Made by a program: the position numbers and the translations under genes. Positions 34,212-45,500 of a stretch of 64,000 nucleotides of DNA are shown here, piece after piece. The notes beneath the pieces were generated by a model that saw only the letters and a list, made by a program, of their open reading frames with translations, searched no databases and was not told the DNA's origin. Source of the DNA: Sternotherus odoratus. Lineage: Eukaryota > Chordata > Testudines > Kinosternidae. Within the stretch, counting starts at the first letter, position 1. Each line of letters opens with the position of its first letter. The DNA is taken from contig JAVMKO010000001.1 of assembly GCA_032164245.1 (NCBI GenBank), forward strand, positions 287,377,041 to 287,441,040. The letters run 5' to 3'.

Positions 34212-34300
34212 CCAAGCCCCCATAGAATCATAGAACCGTAGGACTGGAAGGGACCTCAAGACGTCATCTAGTCCAGTCCCCTGCACTCATCGCAAGACTA
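34212..34300 (-). mobile_element. CR1 LINE 3' tail
   Basis: ATAGAATCATAGAACCGTAG, ACTGGAAGGGACCTCAAGAC and TCATCTAGTCCAGTCCCCTG are the antisense CR1 3' end. Only the tail is present. Confidence 0.88.
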
Positions 34301-34645
34301 AGTGTTATCTGGTAGTATTATATGGCAAAGCTGAAATTCAGCCAAAACTATACACATTTCATTCAGGTCTATTGTGTTGAGTATCGGACTGTGACATTTG
34401 TCTGGCTTCAAACCAATTGTCTGGTGAGGCAATAAACTAAGGTGCAGCAGGAAGACTCCTTCTATTTGTTCTGTTTGATGCAGTGGATGAGTGTCTGCTT
34501 GAAGCACTACAGCTCTGTGGATCACAAGCTGGAGGCATCCTGCCCATTGCTCACTAGGGAGTTGGGGACCTACAGTTCTGGAGCTGTAAAACTTTACCTG
34601 TTTTGCTGGAAGGCAGGGTCTTTTTCACAGGGACTCAGAGGCCAG
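34301..34645. other. No gene recognised
   Basis: Two short overlapping frames on opposite strands, with no domain. Confidence 0.45.
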
Positions 34646-34872
34646 AAAATTGAAAAGAGGATAATCTGGTAATTAAGGTGCTGCCCTTGGACTTGGGAGA
34701 AACCCATGTTTGATTTCCTGCTCTGTGACACACTTCCTGTTATGACTTGCATAAGTCATTTTGTCTGTGTGCCTCAGTTCCCCATCTTTAAAATGGGGAT
34801 AATAATAATTCTGTACTGCTTGGGGGTATCGTGATGAGATTATGAGGTGCTCAGGTATTACAGTAATGGGGA
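34646..34872 (+). mobile_element. MIR/CORE-SINE, sense, nearly full length
   Basis: GGTAATTAAGGTGCTGCCCT, ATTTCCTGCTCTGTGACACA, TGCCTCAGTTCCCCATCTTT, AAATGGGGATAATAATAATT, ending CAGGTATTACAGTAATGG. The order is canonical. Confidence 0.88.
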
Positions 34873-34884
34873 GCATATAAGTAC

Positions 34885-35805
34885 CCTAGATACAATCAGA
34901 GGAATGGAAGGTACTTCTAGAGATCATCTAATCCAGGCTTCTGCACTAAAGGGAGGACTAAGTATAATTACGCCCACCTCTGACAGATCTCTGTCTATCT
35001 TGCTCTTAAAAATCTCCAATGAGGGAGATTCCACAACCTCCCGTTTCAATTTATTCCTGTGCTTAACCATCCTGACAGGAAGTTTTTCTTAATCTCCAAC
35101 CTAAAATGCCCTTACTGCAATTTAAACCCATTGCTTCTTGTCCTATCCTCAGAGGTTTTCCCTCTTACTTGTAACAACCTTTTCTGTACTTGAAAACTGT
35201 TATCATGTTCCTCTCAGTCTTCTCTTCTCCAGACTAAACAAACCCAATTTTTTCAATCTTCCCTCAGAGGTCATGTTTTCTAGACTTTTAATCATTTTTA
35301 TTGCTCTTTTCTGGACTTTTTCCATCTTTCCTGAAATGTGGTGCCCACAACTGGACACAATACTACAGCTGAGACCTAATCAGCGTGGAGTAGAGAAGAC
35401 AAATTACTTCTTGTGTCCTGCTTACAATACTCCTGCTAATACATCCAGGATGATGATTGCCTTTTTGCACTAGTGTTACACTCTTTCCTAGGCAGTCATT
35501 TCCCATTTTGTACATGTGCAACTGATTGTTCCTTCCTAAGTGGAGTGCTTTGCATTTGTCCTTATTGAATTTCATCCTGTTTACTTCAAACCATTTCTCT
35601 AGTTTGTCCAGATGATTTTGATTTTTTATCCTATCCTACAAACTGCTTGCAACTCCTCCCAGCTTGGTATCGTTCTCAAATTTTATAATTGTACTCTATA
35701 ATATTATATAAATAATTGATCAAGATATTGAACAGAACCATACCCAGAACTGATCCCTGTGGGACGCCACTCGATATGCCCTTCCATCTAGGTTGTGTTT
35801 CCCTT
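34885..35805 (-). mobile_element. CR1-type LINE ORF2 C-terminal remnant
   Basis: On the minus strand: a SGMVLFNILI-like region near 35755-35700, then KFNKDKCKALHLGRNN, YKMGNDCLG, GCISRSIVSRTQEV and [11 protein letters not shown] near 35575-35363; further down a [17 protein letters not shown] block near 35300-35270; and a 3' end with GATCATCTAATCCAGGCTTC at 34920. It is a diverged CR1 subfamily with frameshifts. The upstream end is cut by the SINE at 35834. Confidence 0.85.
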
Positions 35806-35833
35806 ATTTATGAAGGATCAGAGGCTCAAATAG

Positions 35834-36056
35834 TGATAGCTCAGTGGTTTGAGCGTTGGCCTGCTAAACCCAGGGTTGTGAGTTCAATCCTTGAGGGGGC
35901 CATTTAGGGATCTGGGGCAAAAAATCTGTCAGGGGACAGTACTCGATCCTGCTAGTGTAGGCAGGGGGATCCTGCTAGTGTAGGCAGGGGACTGGACTCG
36001 ATGACCTTCAAGGTCTTTCCAGTTCTAGGAGATTGGTATATCTCCATTTATTTTTT
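35834..36056 (+). mobile_element. tRNA-derived SINE of turtle (cryptodiran) type
   Basis: It starts with a pol III head: A box TAGCTCAGTGGTTTGAGC at 35837-35854 and B box GGTTGTGAGTTCAATCC at 35874-35890, followed by TTGAGGGGGCCATTTAGG. The body carries a local 23-bp tandem duplication of GATCCTGCTAGTGTAGGCAG at about 35946-35988, and a CR1/L3-like 3' part with GGACTGGACTCGATGACC. The tail is T-rich with TTTTTATTTTTTTTATT. Turtles are known for such SINEs. It is a retroposon, not a tRNA gene, because it lacks a foldable acceptor stem. Confidence 0.88.
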
Positions 36057-36083
36057 TTTTTATTTTTTTTATTTTTTATAATA

Positions 36084-36235
36084 AGGTGATAAGTAACAGT
36101 CAGCATGGATTTGTCAAGAACAAATTGTGTCAAACCAACTGAATAGCTTCCTTTGGCAGGGTGACAAGCCCTGTGAATAAAGGGGAAGTGGTAGATGTGG
36201 TATATCTTGACTTTGGTAAGATTTTAACACAGTCA
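36084..36235 (+). mobile_element. CR1/L3-like RT fragment, sense
   Basis: VISNSQHGFVKNKLCQTN, then GRVTSPVNKGEVVDVVYLDF: the RT region up to the YLDFSKAFD box, read in one plus frame with a single TGA. It stops at GKILTQ near 36235, where the next fragment runs the other way. Confidence 0.85.
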
Positions 36236-36360
36236 TTTTCATTGGTGTTCACTGTGTTCGCTGTCCAATCACTACTAACCTTTTTGGTGAAAATTGAAAC
36301 AAAACAGTAATTTAGAACTTCTGCCATTTCCACATTTTCCATTATTCCCTCCACCCCACC
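36236..36360 (-). mobile_element. CR1 fragment, antisense
   Basis: The minus strand encodes MAEVLNYCFVSIFTKKVSSD and then TANTVNTNEN, which matches the CR1 segment just upstream of the RT (KAEVLNxFFxSVFTxK). It abuts the sense fragment at 36235. Confidence 0.85.
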
Positions 36361-38384
36361 CCAACCATCCCCCCGTGAGTAATGGGCCTACCCTGCAGAG
36401 AATTAACTCTGCTGCCGGTTAGGTGGGATTTTAAAGCCACAGCAATACAGGCACAGGAAAGTTAAAATCCTTGGAGGTGTGTGCTGCAGAAAATAATCTT
36501 ACCAGATAGAACTGAAAAATGCAGGACTCACCCGGAAGGGGTAGTGTTTCCATTTTCTTTGCATTGGTGTTTACCAGTTCTCGGGCCTCCTATGGCGTTT
36601 CCTTGATGAGGAAAGGGCTGTTCGTGGTCAGAAATGCAAGTTGTGGCTCTTTAAATCCCTCACTTTTTTCTGTTGAAAAACTAAACACAATTTTCACAAA
36701 TTTTCCCACCTCCACTGATGGTGGGAGGAGAGAACAGCAAAAAAAACCTCCTAAAATGTGTGGGTTTTTTACATCTCTAGTGACAGTGTTCCCCTAGATA
36801 AGCATCAGAGACCTGGGAGATTAAATATAAATGCTACCACATAAAAACCCAAACAACATGGAAAGGGGATTTAAGAGATTCCTTTTGGGAGCTCAAATAA
36901 TACTCTCCTCCTCCTTCTCTTCCCTCTCCTTCGCCCCAGCCGCCTTCTAAATCCCTGTCTGACTTTTTAATGGGCTTTTGTGTTGCACAAGCCAGCAAAA
37001 TGGAGGAAACGCGCAAACATGAAGTTCTAAAGCACAGATTGCTCTTCTGATGCTCGGTGCATGAGCCGCTCTCCCTCCACCTCCGGTATGTCTCAGGTGT
37101 TCATAGGGAAACAGAGATGACTCTAAATTGCTCTCTGAAGGCTCAGCCCATGCGCTCTCATTTCTTCAGAGTGTCGCTAACACTCCAGATAAACAAAGCA
37201 CTTATGGTTATTTTTCTGGGACTGACAATTTTTGGCCCGGAGTACTTGCTGGGTCATTTTCTGCCAACTCTTTCAGTCCCAGAGGTTCCAGCCTTGGCTC
37301 ACACGTGCACTTATGTGCATGTTCCCAATAAGATCCTAAATAGCTTGAGAAGTTACCGTGAGGTTGCAGAAACTGGTCTGATGCTCACACCAGGTGACCA
37401 TGGAATGTTCTTGGCCACTCTGTTGTACTACTGCTGGGGCCTGCTCCAACAACTTTGTACCACTCGGGTGGTGCAAAGCAGCCAGAAAGCTTGATTAGTT
37501 GGCTCCCTGAGGATTCGCCTTTTATAAGGTGGAATCCTTGATAGCGTAGAGCTGAAATAGCACCTCTTATGCTACTCCCTTTCCAGCCTCTGGTGCAAAG
37601 GACATGGCTGGAACATTTTCTACACCATGGTAATCTCCAGCCCCCTTTGAACTGGGGACAGCTAGGTATAAACCTGAGCAGCCCGGAGCCTTTTCTGAAT
37701 TATGCTGTAGACTGGACCCCAAGAGCTGGGAATCACAAAGGTGGCTTCTAGAGTCTTTTCTCCCCGCAACTACTATGAGCATATTTTAGCTGCAGTTGAG
37801 GACACAGCCCTGCATTACAGGTTTCCTCAGGCCCATTCTTTGACACAGACACAAGTAAGTGAATGACAGAAGTGAACTCATTAGCTAAAAAGCACACAAG
37901 CGTGGAGGAGCCTATTTACCTGTTTGGTTCTTCAGCAAACAGCTACTTGTTGTTTATCTTTTGCTGCTAGCTTGACAAGATTAAGTCTTATAAATGTTAG
38001 TTGAAATTCGGGTCATTTTCTAGGTTAGGAATATGTTGCATATCAGTAGTGAAGGGGAATGTTACTTCACTCACTTACAACTACAGTCCATTAACTTACT
38101 ATTGTGATACAGACATGCTCAGCAGGGCAGAGGGCCCCTAAGGCTGTTCAGGAATAGTTATAAATATCAGCAATGGACAAGAACAGCAGAGAAATTCTAG
38201 ACAAATAAACTGTCTATGATCAAGCCAAGTCATTTTACAGTAAAGCATGAGACAATTTCTGAGAGTCTTTGAGTACATAATTACAGCAATTTTGCTGATA
38301 GCAACTTTGCATTTTTCCTCTTCCCACCATGACATCTTCAACTTAGACCTCCCCGTAGGTCTTCATATACAGGCTATGCCTAAG
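36361..38384. other. About 2 kb with no recognised gene
   Basis: The 145-residue plus frame at 37057-37494 has one hydrophobic stretch (VIFLGLTIFGPEYLL) but no family I recognise, and codon-like periodicity is not obvious. 36500-36790 may be an AT-rich MITE, with TTTTACATCTCTAGTG at its right end. Otherwise nothing. Confidence 0.45.
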
Positions 38385-38690
38385 GTCTTGTCTACACTAA
38401 AGGGGAAAGTCAATCTAAGCTATGCAATTTGAGTTACATGAATAGCGTAACTCAGATTGATGTAGCTAAGATCTACTTACCATGGGGTCTGCACTATGCT
38501 GTGTCAATAGGAAACGCTCTCCCATCAACTCCCTTTCCCCTTCTCGATCTGGTGGAGTACCAGAGTCGATGTCCGAGCGATCGGTGGTCAATTTAGCGGG
38601 TCTTCACTAGACCCACTAAATTGACCCCAGGTGTATCAATTGCCACAGTGTTGATCTCAGCTATGTATTGTAGACATGCCATTAGTCATG
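38385..38690. mobile_element. MITE of the GTCTACACT family
   Basis: The left end is AAGGTCTTGTCTACACTAAA and the right end is GTATTGTAGACATGCCATTA, imperfect inverted copies. Internally AGCGGGTCTTCACTAGACCC and ATTGACCCC form further inverted repeats. Related to 25455-25690. Confidence 0.75.
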
Positions 38691-38714
38691 TAGACTTTTT
38701 TCTGCATAACATCT

Positions 38715-39150
38715 CTAATTTACATCCTTTCCTAACCCTCCATGCAGCTAAAACTCTCATCTAGACTCTTCTCCTCCTGCATCTCAATTGGCCTTGACAA
38801 ATTCCATCTTTCCCTGCTCTTATCAGTTCAAAATGCTGCTGCACAAATCCTTTCCCTAGCTCATCCCTTTGACCGTGTCACCCCCCTCTTGGCATCTCGC
38901 CACTGGCTCCCCGTTCTCTACTGTATCGAACATAAGCTACATGTCTTCACTTTCAAGTCCCTTCACAACCAGTCCCCACCTTTCCTATCACCTCTGATTC
39001 AGGTGAAGAGGTTGACTCCCATCTGTGACTGGCCCATGATGCCAGCCTCCATCTCTAGCTTGTTAACATTTTTAACAGACATCTTTTGGCTTTCTCCCAT
39101 GCTCCCCTCGGGCCTGGGAGGAATTCCCCATAAACATCTGCAAAGCTAAC
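38715..39150 (+). mobile_element. L2-type LINE RT C-terminal fragment
   Basis: The plus frame 38742-39149 reads SVQNAAAQILSLAH, FDRVTPLLASRHWLPVLYCI, HKLHVFTFKSLHNQSPPFLS. This is the conserved C-terminal block of L2/Rex-type LINEs (VQNAAARxL, ITPxLxxLHWLPVxxRI, FKxLxLTFKALxxxAPxYL). The frame stays open for 135 residues, but flanking parts are decayed. Not a host gene. Confidence 0.82.
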
Positions 39151-40709
39151 TCATTATCCATTTTCTGGCCACTTCCCACCCACCTGTTCTAGAGGTGCAT
39201 ACACATCCCTCCACACCTGAACACAAAGTCTGGGAAGCTGGTGTAAGATGGCACAGATGTGTAGTCAGAGACAGATTCCAGATTCAGACTTTGTGATTAC
39301 AGTTTTGCTAGTAGAAATAATATTAGAATACAGATATGTTCCCTGTCCCGTATAGTAAGACATTTTTGTAAGCCAGGGCCATTGTAACATCTAAACTTCT
39401 AAAGAAGCAGCAGATGACGATCAATGTGGACAATTTTCCAAGTATTTAGTATTGTGTTTGCTCAGTTAAGGTGAAATTCCCCGTGGGCAGATGGCCTTCA
39501 CATTGCCAATGTTTGGAGAGCTTAAATGATACAGAGCTTGGCTGGGACCTCACTGGTGCCCGTGTTGTCTTTCTGCACAGGGATGGAGTTCATCCTTATA
39601 GTGTCACCCGTGGATATAGTGACACGGTTTTTCCTTTCTCTTTACTCTACTACAACCTCAATTAAATATCATATAGCATGTGTGGTGTGGCCATGTTTAG
39701 TGTTAGTCATGCATACAGTGCTGTCATTTTTCACTCTCCTTCTATACAATAATTCATTTTAGTATTAAGCAACACGTTGCTTGTGTATTCTGTAGCATAA
39801 GGAAGCTGATGGGAAAGGATTGTCACCCAAAGTTTTCTCATCTAGATACTGCAGTGATTGGAGTAATACAAAACTAGAGATTAAGTTCATGCAAGCAAAC
39901 CTAGTCCTGACTTTTTTGATGTAGTGTCTCATGAATATACCATCATTTTTCATACAGCCCTCTGGATAATGCTACAACAAAGAAAACTCTGGTTATGTGC
40001 AATTAACAGAAAAGTATTTCAGGAATTTAAATGGTCTCCTTTAAATGATCTCCTTTAGGAAAGTTATCTTTGTGGATATGTAATAAGGTGGGTAGGGGTT
40101 ATCTTTGAGGAAGCTGTGTTTGCCTGTGGGGGAAGTACTTACAAAGGTTTAACAATCTAAAAATTCCTCTGTGAAATGTCTCTCTTGTTGGGCAATTGAA
40201 CCTGCAGTAATTAAGCAGTGTTTTGTTCTAGTACAGGTTTGTTTACATTCGAGAAAATGCAATGGCAGAATTAAAATTTAATAATATGGTAAATAAGATC
40301 TGAATAATTTACTCAGAACTAATCAAATGAACATTGATGACTGCATTTCTAAGACTGGAAGAAAAGCCTTACTTCCAGAATTATATAGACAGTGTTCTCT
40401 TTTTATCGTTGGACCAAATGAATTACACAGATATCATCTCAAAAGAAAACATATATTTCTATTCAGAGACCCTAGAAAAGGTAAAGCCCCAAAGAGTTTG
40501 CAGTCTGAGAGCACAATTCATTAGTAGTAAATGATTTTTCCCTACAGTGTGTTTCTGAGTTCTTTCTCTGAAACAGTTTTAAACAATTCAGGTTCTGGGT
40601 CCCTCCCCCCATTTACTGGGGAAGATACTTTATATTAATTTCATAATAATTTAGTTATACTGAAACTAAAGAGAGGCTCATTAAATTTTGCAAAAGAATA
40701 CTTTAATTT

Positions 40710-40711
<2 letters not shown>
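39151..40711. other. No gene recognised
   Basis: Short frames at 39471-39762 and 40327-40534 have no domain. AT-rich noncoding DNA. Confidence 0.5.

Positions 40712-40761
<50 letters not shown>
40712..40761. repeat. (GA)25 microsatellite
   Basis: An uninterrupted GA dinucleotide run of about 50 bases. Its purity suggests recent expansion and probable length variation between individuals. Confidence 0.97.
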
Positions 40762-40764
<3 letters not shown>

Positions 40765-41089
40765 AGATGCTTGTCTGATGTGCAGCAAGAAATAAACTAC
40801 CTGGGACACTGGCTTGACTACAAACCATGAACGTCAGCAATTTGTGACCCAAAAATAAACAGAAAAAGTCTATGTGATCCCCTTCACCATAAAAGAATGA
40901 AAGCAGAACTCCATCCTGCAAACCAGCATTGTATATATGATGCTGGAACATCCCACCAGAACTGTCTCAACCCAGTTTTCCATAGAGAACAGTGGCATAA
41001 CTCTCCACGTGTAGCACAGCCACCCATACAAAGGTTGGAGGGGAACTAGTCTAATCCAACATAGCAGAACTACTATTCCAAGCCTGGGG
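40762..41089. other. No gene recognised
   Basis: Short minus frames overlap the GA run and show no domain. Confidence 0.45.
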
Positions 41090-41775
41090 CACCCCTCATT
41101 GGGGTTTTTGGCCACTCACAAACCAGGCCAGGGGGCACCAAGTCCCAGATGCTTTATGTGGAGTCCATCGGCCTCTGGAACTGATGCATCTGCTACAATG
41201 TCACACTCCACGTGGCATTCCTCCTGGGCATGCAGAATTCTCTGTCAGACGCACTCAGATGCACCTGGTACCTCAATTGTGAGAGGGAGCTACATGACTC
41301 CACTTTCTATTCCATCTGCCATGCCTGGGGCACCCTGCATTAGGATTTTTTGCCACTCACAAAACCCACAAGTTTCCCTTCTTCTGATCCCAAGGGGTAA
41401 GGGGATGCAATTCCCAGGGCGATGCTTTCCTCCTTCCATGGAAGAGCATTATGCCTTTCCTCCTGGTCTCTTCCTTCCACAAGTCCTGCACAAATCCACT
41501 GCAACCAAGCATGGTCCTACTAATAGCCGCATTCTGACCCCATCAGTTTTGGTTTCCAGACCTACTCAGACTCTGCTCTCAGCATCTGTATCAACAAGGA
41601 GAAATCTGTGCTTGTCCCGACGCTGACAGTCCGCTTCATTGGTCCACACCCGAATTCTGTGGCAACTCGAGCCTTTTTCCTGGCAGATTGTTTTGCCACC
41701 CTGATGGCCCTCATGGCAGCCGTATGCCACAACCCAGCATGTGCTCCTGTCTCTGCCTCTTCGGTCACATATGGC
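41090..41775 (+). mobile_element. DIRS-like retroelement fragments, out of canonical order
   Basis: Sense. Near 41385-41580 the frames read RGKGMQFPGRCFPPSMEE, AFPPGLFLPQVLHKS and VLVSRPTQTLL, resembling the DIRS block after the RT (GxxGDAFLLxW, then AFPPxPLxxxVLxK and PWF). Then at 41599-41770 come INKEKSVLVPTLTVRFIG, SVATRAFFLADCFATLMALM and a CLxLFGHIWPK-like end, which resembles the DIRS RT C-terminus (INxEKSxLxPxQxxxFIGAxLDS, then LxLLGHMA). In intact elements the second block comes before the first, so the copy is rearranged or composed of two insertions. The 175-residue frame 41099-41626 is an open stretch within this fossil. Confidence 0.6.
41611..41657 (+). repeat. 47-bp direct duplication, copy 1
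   Basis: CTTGTCCCGACGCTGACAGT to GGTCCACACCCGAATTC. It matches 41898-41944 at 46 of 47 positions. Confidence 0.95.
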
Positions 41776-41851
41776 CAAAATTTTTGAAACTCAAGTGCCT
41801 AAAATTAGTGACCTAACTTATTATTTCGGAAGTTAAATAAGTGACTTTGAG

Positions 41852-41897
41852 CAGGGGACTGGACTAGATGACCTCCTGAGGTCTCTTCCAACCCTAG
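41852..41897 (+). mobile_element. CR1 3' terminal fragment
   Basis: GCAGGGGACTGGACTAGATG, ACCTCCTGAGGTCTCTTCCA, ending ACCCTAG. A bare CR1 tail directly joined to the second copy of the 47-bp duplication. Confidence 0.85.
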
Positions 41898-41944
41898 CTT
41901 GTCCCGACGCTGACAGTCCACTTCATTGGTCCACACCCGAATTC
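41898..41944 (+). repeat. 47-bp direct duplication, copy 2
   Basis: Repeats 41611-41657 with one difference (CCACTTC for CCGCTTC). It begins at the last base of the CR1 tail and does not continue into the DIRS-like sequence that follows copy 1. Confidence 0.95.
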
Positions 41945-42880
41945 CATTATAAGCAGTTAGCAAGAAAACCAGCTCTCAATGTAGTTTTTTCTCATCTTCT
42001 GGTTCATGTATTTTATTCTACAAAATATTCCCTTTTTAACTCTCTGTACGGTCTGAGAGCAAAATGCTTACTATAGAGGAGGTGATTTATATTTTTCCTT
42101 CCTCCTGCCAAGGCATTTCCTTTGCTGTGCTCTGGAAATTTGTCAAAAAAGGAGAAAACTCTTCAGAATACATGAGGTGGACTGCACATCTAAATCCAAA
42201 GGAAAGATACAATGCAGCAGCCAACTAGTGATGCAGAGATGTAGTGAAGGGTTTTTTTTATTGAAACTGAATTTGAAATTGTCTCTTTTAGTTTGTGGGA
42301 CAAATTACATAAAAAGGAAATTATAGGTTCTTCTCAGAGAGAATGTGATTTGTCCTTTATTATCTCTGGCATCACATTTCTCAATTTACACTGGAGATGC
42401 AGCTAAAACACCATTCCTTTGTCCAGGACAAAGTTATCTATCCAATCTGCCTCCAAAACAAACATATTGATGGCACACATACATAACTCTTTACAAACCA
42501 TCCAGCCATCATGCAGTAACATTAATGACCAGCATGCCACCAGTTTTTACATGATACCTTACATGTCACTGTTTGGCAGCAGTGTGTTGGGTGTTCCCTT
42601 TGCCAGTTGGCATAGAGGGGGCTGTTAGGAGCACAGGACCCTAGGAGGACGCAAACATAAATCCCTTATGTAATATGGGAAGAAAGGTAAAGACATTGAA
42701 GATTTCAACCCATGCAGTACCTTGTTTCATAGATGCTGGATTCACCATTGCAAACCAAGTAGAATGGATGTGTGCATCAGTGCTGAGCAGGGAATTCCTT
42801 GTTAATTATAATGCTTCTGACTTAAAAATAAATGCACGTATTGGTTTGACAAAATAGAATGTATTAGGCTGCTGTCACTA
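41945..42880. other. No gene recognised
   Basis: Two short plus frames at 42419-42857 without domains. Confidence 0.45.
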
Positions 42881-42881
42881 A

Positions 42882-43032
42882 GGCTCCGATCCAGCACCAT
42901 TAACATCAATGGGAACTTTGCCATGGACTTCAGTGAGCATAGAATTGAGTTCTAATATAGGCCCTGATCCAAATCCCTAGGAAGTCAATGCACAGACTCT
43001 CATTATTGTAAATGCACTTTGGATCAGGCGCA
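42882..43032. repeat. Palindromic interspersed repeat
   Basis: GGCTCCGATCCAGCACCATT and AACATCAATGGGAACTTTG on the left, then a GGCCCTGATCC unit and GGATCAGGCGC at the right. It is a decayed hairpin-type repeat like those at 13104 and 49963. Confidence 0.6.
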
Positions 43033-43079
43033 TTGTGCGGAATTAGAATACTCTCCTCCACAGAGCAACGGGGAAAACT

Positions 43080-44150
43080 CTAGAAATAGTTAAAGATGTT
43101 TGCCATAGGGCGCCTCCATCACTACCTGGTTGTGACACTATCCAGGAAACACTCTGGACAGCTGTCCCACCTCAATTCTCCAATGTGCTACGCTGTGAGA
43201 GCAACCACTCCTGGTCTGCGCTCACACAGCCTCCAGTATATAAATCACTCCCAGCTATACTGTATGAGTGCTTAGAGCTAGCTACTCATTAATTTACATT
43301 GCAGGGTAACAACAGCAAACTCCTAGTCCCAGACTTACCCCAGAAATGTGTGTTTTGTACTGCCCAGTACCATCCAGGACAACACAAGCTCATATAAAGT
43401 CCATCATTTCATGGATAGAAAATGATATGCACAAATCTTATTATCTCAAATGGAGTTTCCCAAACACTTCAGTCTAAACACAGTCTAAACACATTGGTTT
43501 GGAGAAAATTAATTTATTAACTACAGAAAAATAGATTTTAAGTGGTTACAAGCAATGAGTCATGAAAGTCAGAACTGGTTACAAGAAAATAAATGGTAAA
43601 ATGCAATTAATATCCAACTTAAGAAGCAAAATGAATTCAAAGCAAAGTTTTCTCCTACCACATGCTAAGCAATCTTACTGGCTGGATTCCTTTTAGCCGA
43701 GACTCCTTCCCCAGTTTCCTTGTCCTGCATGTGTCATTGATGCCATAAGCAGAGAGAAATGGAGGAATATTTTGGGGCCTCTCTTCCGTTTTCTAATATT
43801 CGCTTTTTCTCTGAAAATCATCTCCAGCTGAGGTTCAGAAGACAAAAAAATTGTGGGGACAAGAACCTCCTGCTTTTTTTTAATTTTGCCAAACATGCAG
43901 ATTTTTCGCTCAGACCCTTTTTCCTTCGAAAGAATGGCCACTTAACCAGCTGATATTCCATTTGATTTTGTTGATACCTGGCTGAGGGGTCAGTTTGTCT
44001 TTGAGGAACTGGTTTATGCCTGTATTTCTAAACTTGGAACATGTCCCAGTAATATTATACAGCAGAATCGTGTAACTTTACATACAGTGTTGCCACACAT
44101 ATTTTACCTGGACAATGATGATCAGCAAATTATGATACAGACTATCACAT
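43080..44150. mobile_element. Unclassified repeat, probably LTR-retroelement derived
   Basis: Contains GTGAGAGCAACCACTCCTGG, CCCAGAAATGTGTGTTTTGT, TGGAGTTTCCCAAACACTTC, AAAATTAATTTATTAACTAC and GAAAATCATCTCCAGCTGAG. I recall this string of motifs from turtle repeats, but no open frame or end signature fixes the class. Frames at 43693-43953 are chance. Confidence 0.4.
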
Positions 44151-44520
44151 CAGTGAACCACACTGTCCGGCCAGTTCCGGTGGTTCTGTAATCATGAAGA
44201 TACACAAGGCTCTTTATCCTTCATCAAGGTGTGTATTTATTTCCCTCTTACACCACAATAACATGCAACACAGGCTTTGTAGCAAGGACAGGCTTTCCTA
44301 CAGCCCTCACTCATCAGCCTAGGCTCATCCTAGTTTAATCTTGAGCTGCCTGTTTCCTCTCTTTATATTCTCCACAAATACCTTGTTAACCTAATGATCG
44401 TCACCAAAGTGCTCAGTCTCCAAAAGTTTGTAACTGCCCTCAGCTGGACCTGCAACCTTCTCCAGGCTGCAGCCATGTCTGTGATCAGGGTGCTACTGAT
44501 AGCACCCTGTCACAATGTTC
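44151..44520 (-). mobile_element. Possible solo LTR
   Basis: The segment ends GCACCCTGTCACA, so on the minus strand it begins TGTGACAGGGTGC, a plausible LTR start. The opposite end near TGTCCGGCC (44163) is unclear and I could not find a target duplication. Confidence 0.35.
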
Positions 44521-45404
44521 TTCTTTTTTGTTTCTGAGGGTTGCTTTGGGCAGTGTATTAAACAAGTATATAAAAGCAGCCTCTTACGTATTACAATTGT
44601 TGTATATTTCCTTTTCAGCTAAGAGTTGACTCTCTGCCATAAATAGTGCAAAGGATTAAAAAAATTAACTATTATTTGTTAAATTAATTGCAGGATGGTA
44701 AACTTAAACACTGTTTTTCTTCTCTAGAGAGAAGTCTTATAAAGTCATGTCCAAGCTGGGGTATTTTTCCTTGTCTACATTATGCTTAACTCAAGATTTT
44801 CATGTTCCTTAGCTTGGGAAAGCTGCTGCGTTGTTTAAACTCTCATTGACTCTGATCTAATTGTACGTGTGGGCACTTAGCATTTTACAATATCATGCCC
44901 TCATTTTTCAGATTGTTTTGTCCCTCCAAGACATTTTATATGTGTCAGGTCTCTAGCCTTGATCTTATCTCATGACCGTTACTAAGCCTTCAATTTTGCT
45001 TGCCACCCAGCAAGAGGTAAATGTTTCCTTTTGAACGTATCAGAAAATACCTTTACCGAAAGCAAAGCAAATCAACCATAGCAGTCACTTCTGGTTTCCT
45101 TCAGCAAATTTTAATAGAAAGTAGATGACAATAGATGTAACACATAAAAATATAAGCGATGTTAAACATTCAGCATCCTGATTAGAGGTCTGGTGAATCT
45201 GTTTTATTATCCTAGGTACAAAAGGGAAACAAAATATGATTTAAGGCAATGAGATACTTTAAATGTAGTCCACCTAAGGGAACCATGGTTTTGTGTGTGA
45301 GCGTGGAGTGAGTCTGTGTCTCTGATACTCCAGTAAGTGTCTTCCTTGCCTCTAGAATGCAGTTCATTATTATTAAGTAGTTGTGTTACAGAAGGGTGTA
45401 AAGG
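44521..45404. other. No gene recognised
   Basis: AT-rich noncoding DNA; no long frames. Confidence 0.5.
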
Positions 45405-45500
45405 CCGCCACCAGGATCAGGGCCCCAGTGGGCTAGCCAGGTTTGAAACACATTGTAAGGGATAGTCACTGCCACAAAAAGCTTGCAATCCAATGACAAG
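45405..45500 (-). mobile_element. CORE-SINE-like fragment
   Basis: GGATCAGGGCCCCAGTGGG, GATAGTCACTGCCACAAAAA and GCTTGCAATCCAATGACAAG match the family at 30925. Diverged. Confidence 0.5.

Noticed and set aside
35837..35907. tRNA gene
   Set aside because: A and B boxes are present, but there is no acceptor stem and the sequence continues into a SINE body and T-rich tail.
37057..37494. 145-residue frame as a small membrane protein
   Set aside because: It has one hydrophobic stretch but no family resemblance, no second exon and no conserved start context. Chance cannot be excluded.
41099..41626. 175-residue plus frame as a possible host gene
   Set aside because: Its distinctive words match DIRS-like retroelement segments, and it has no splice or promoter context.
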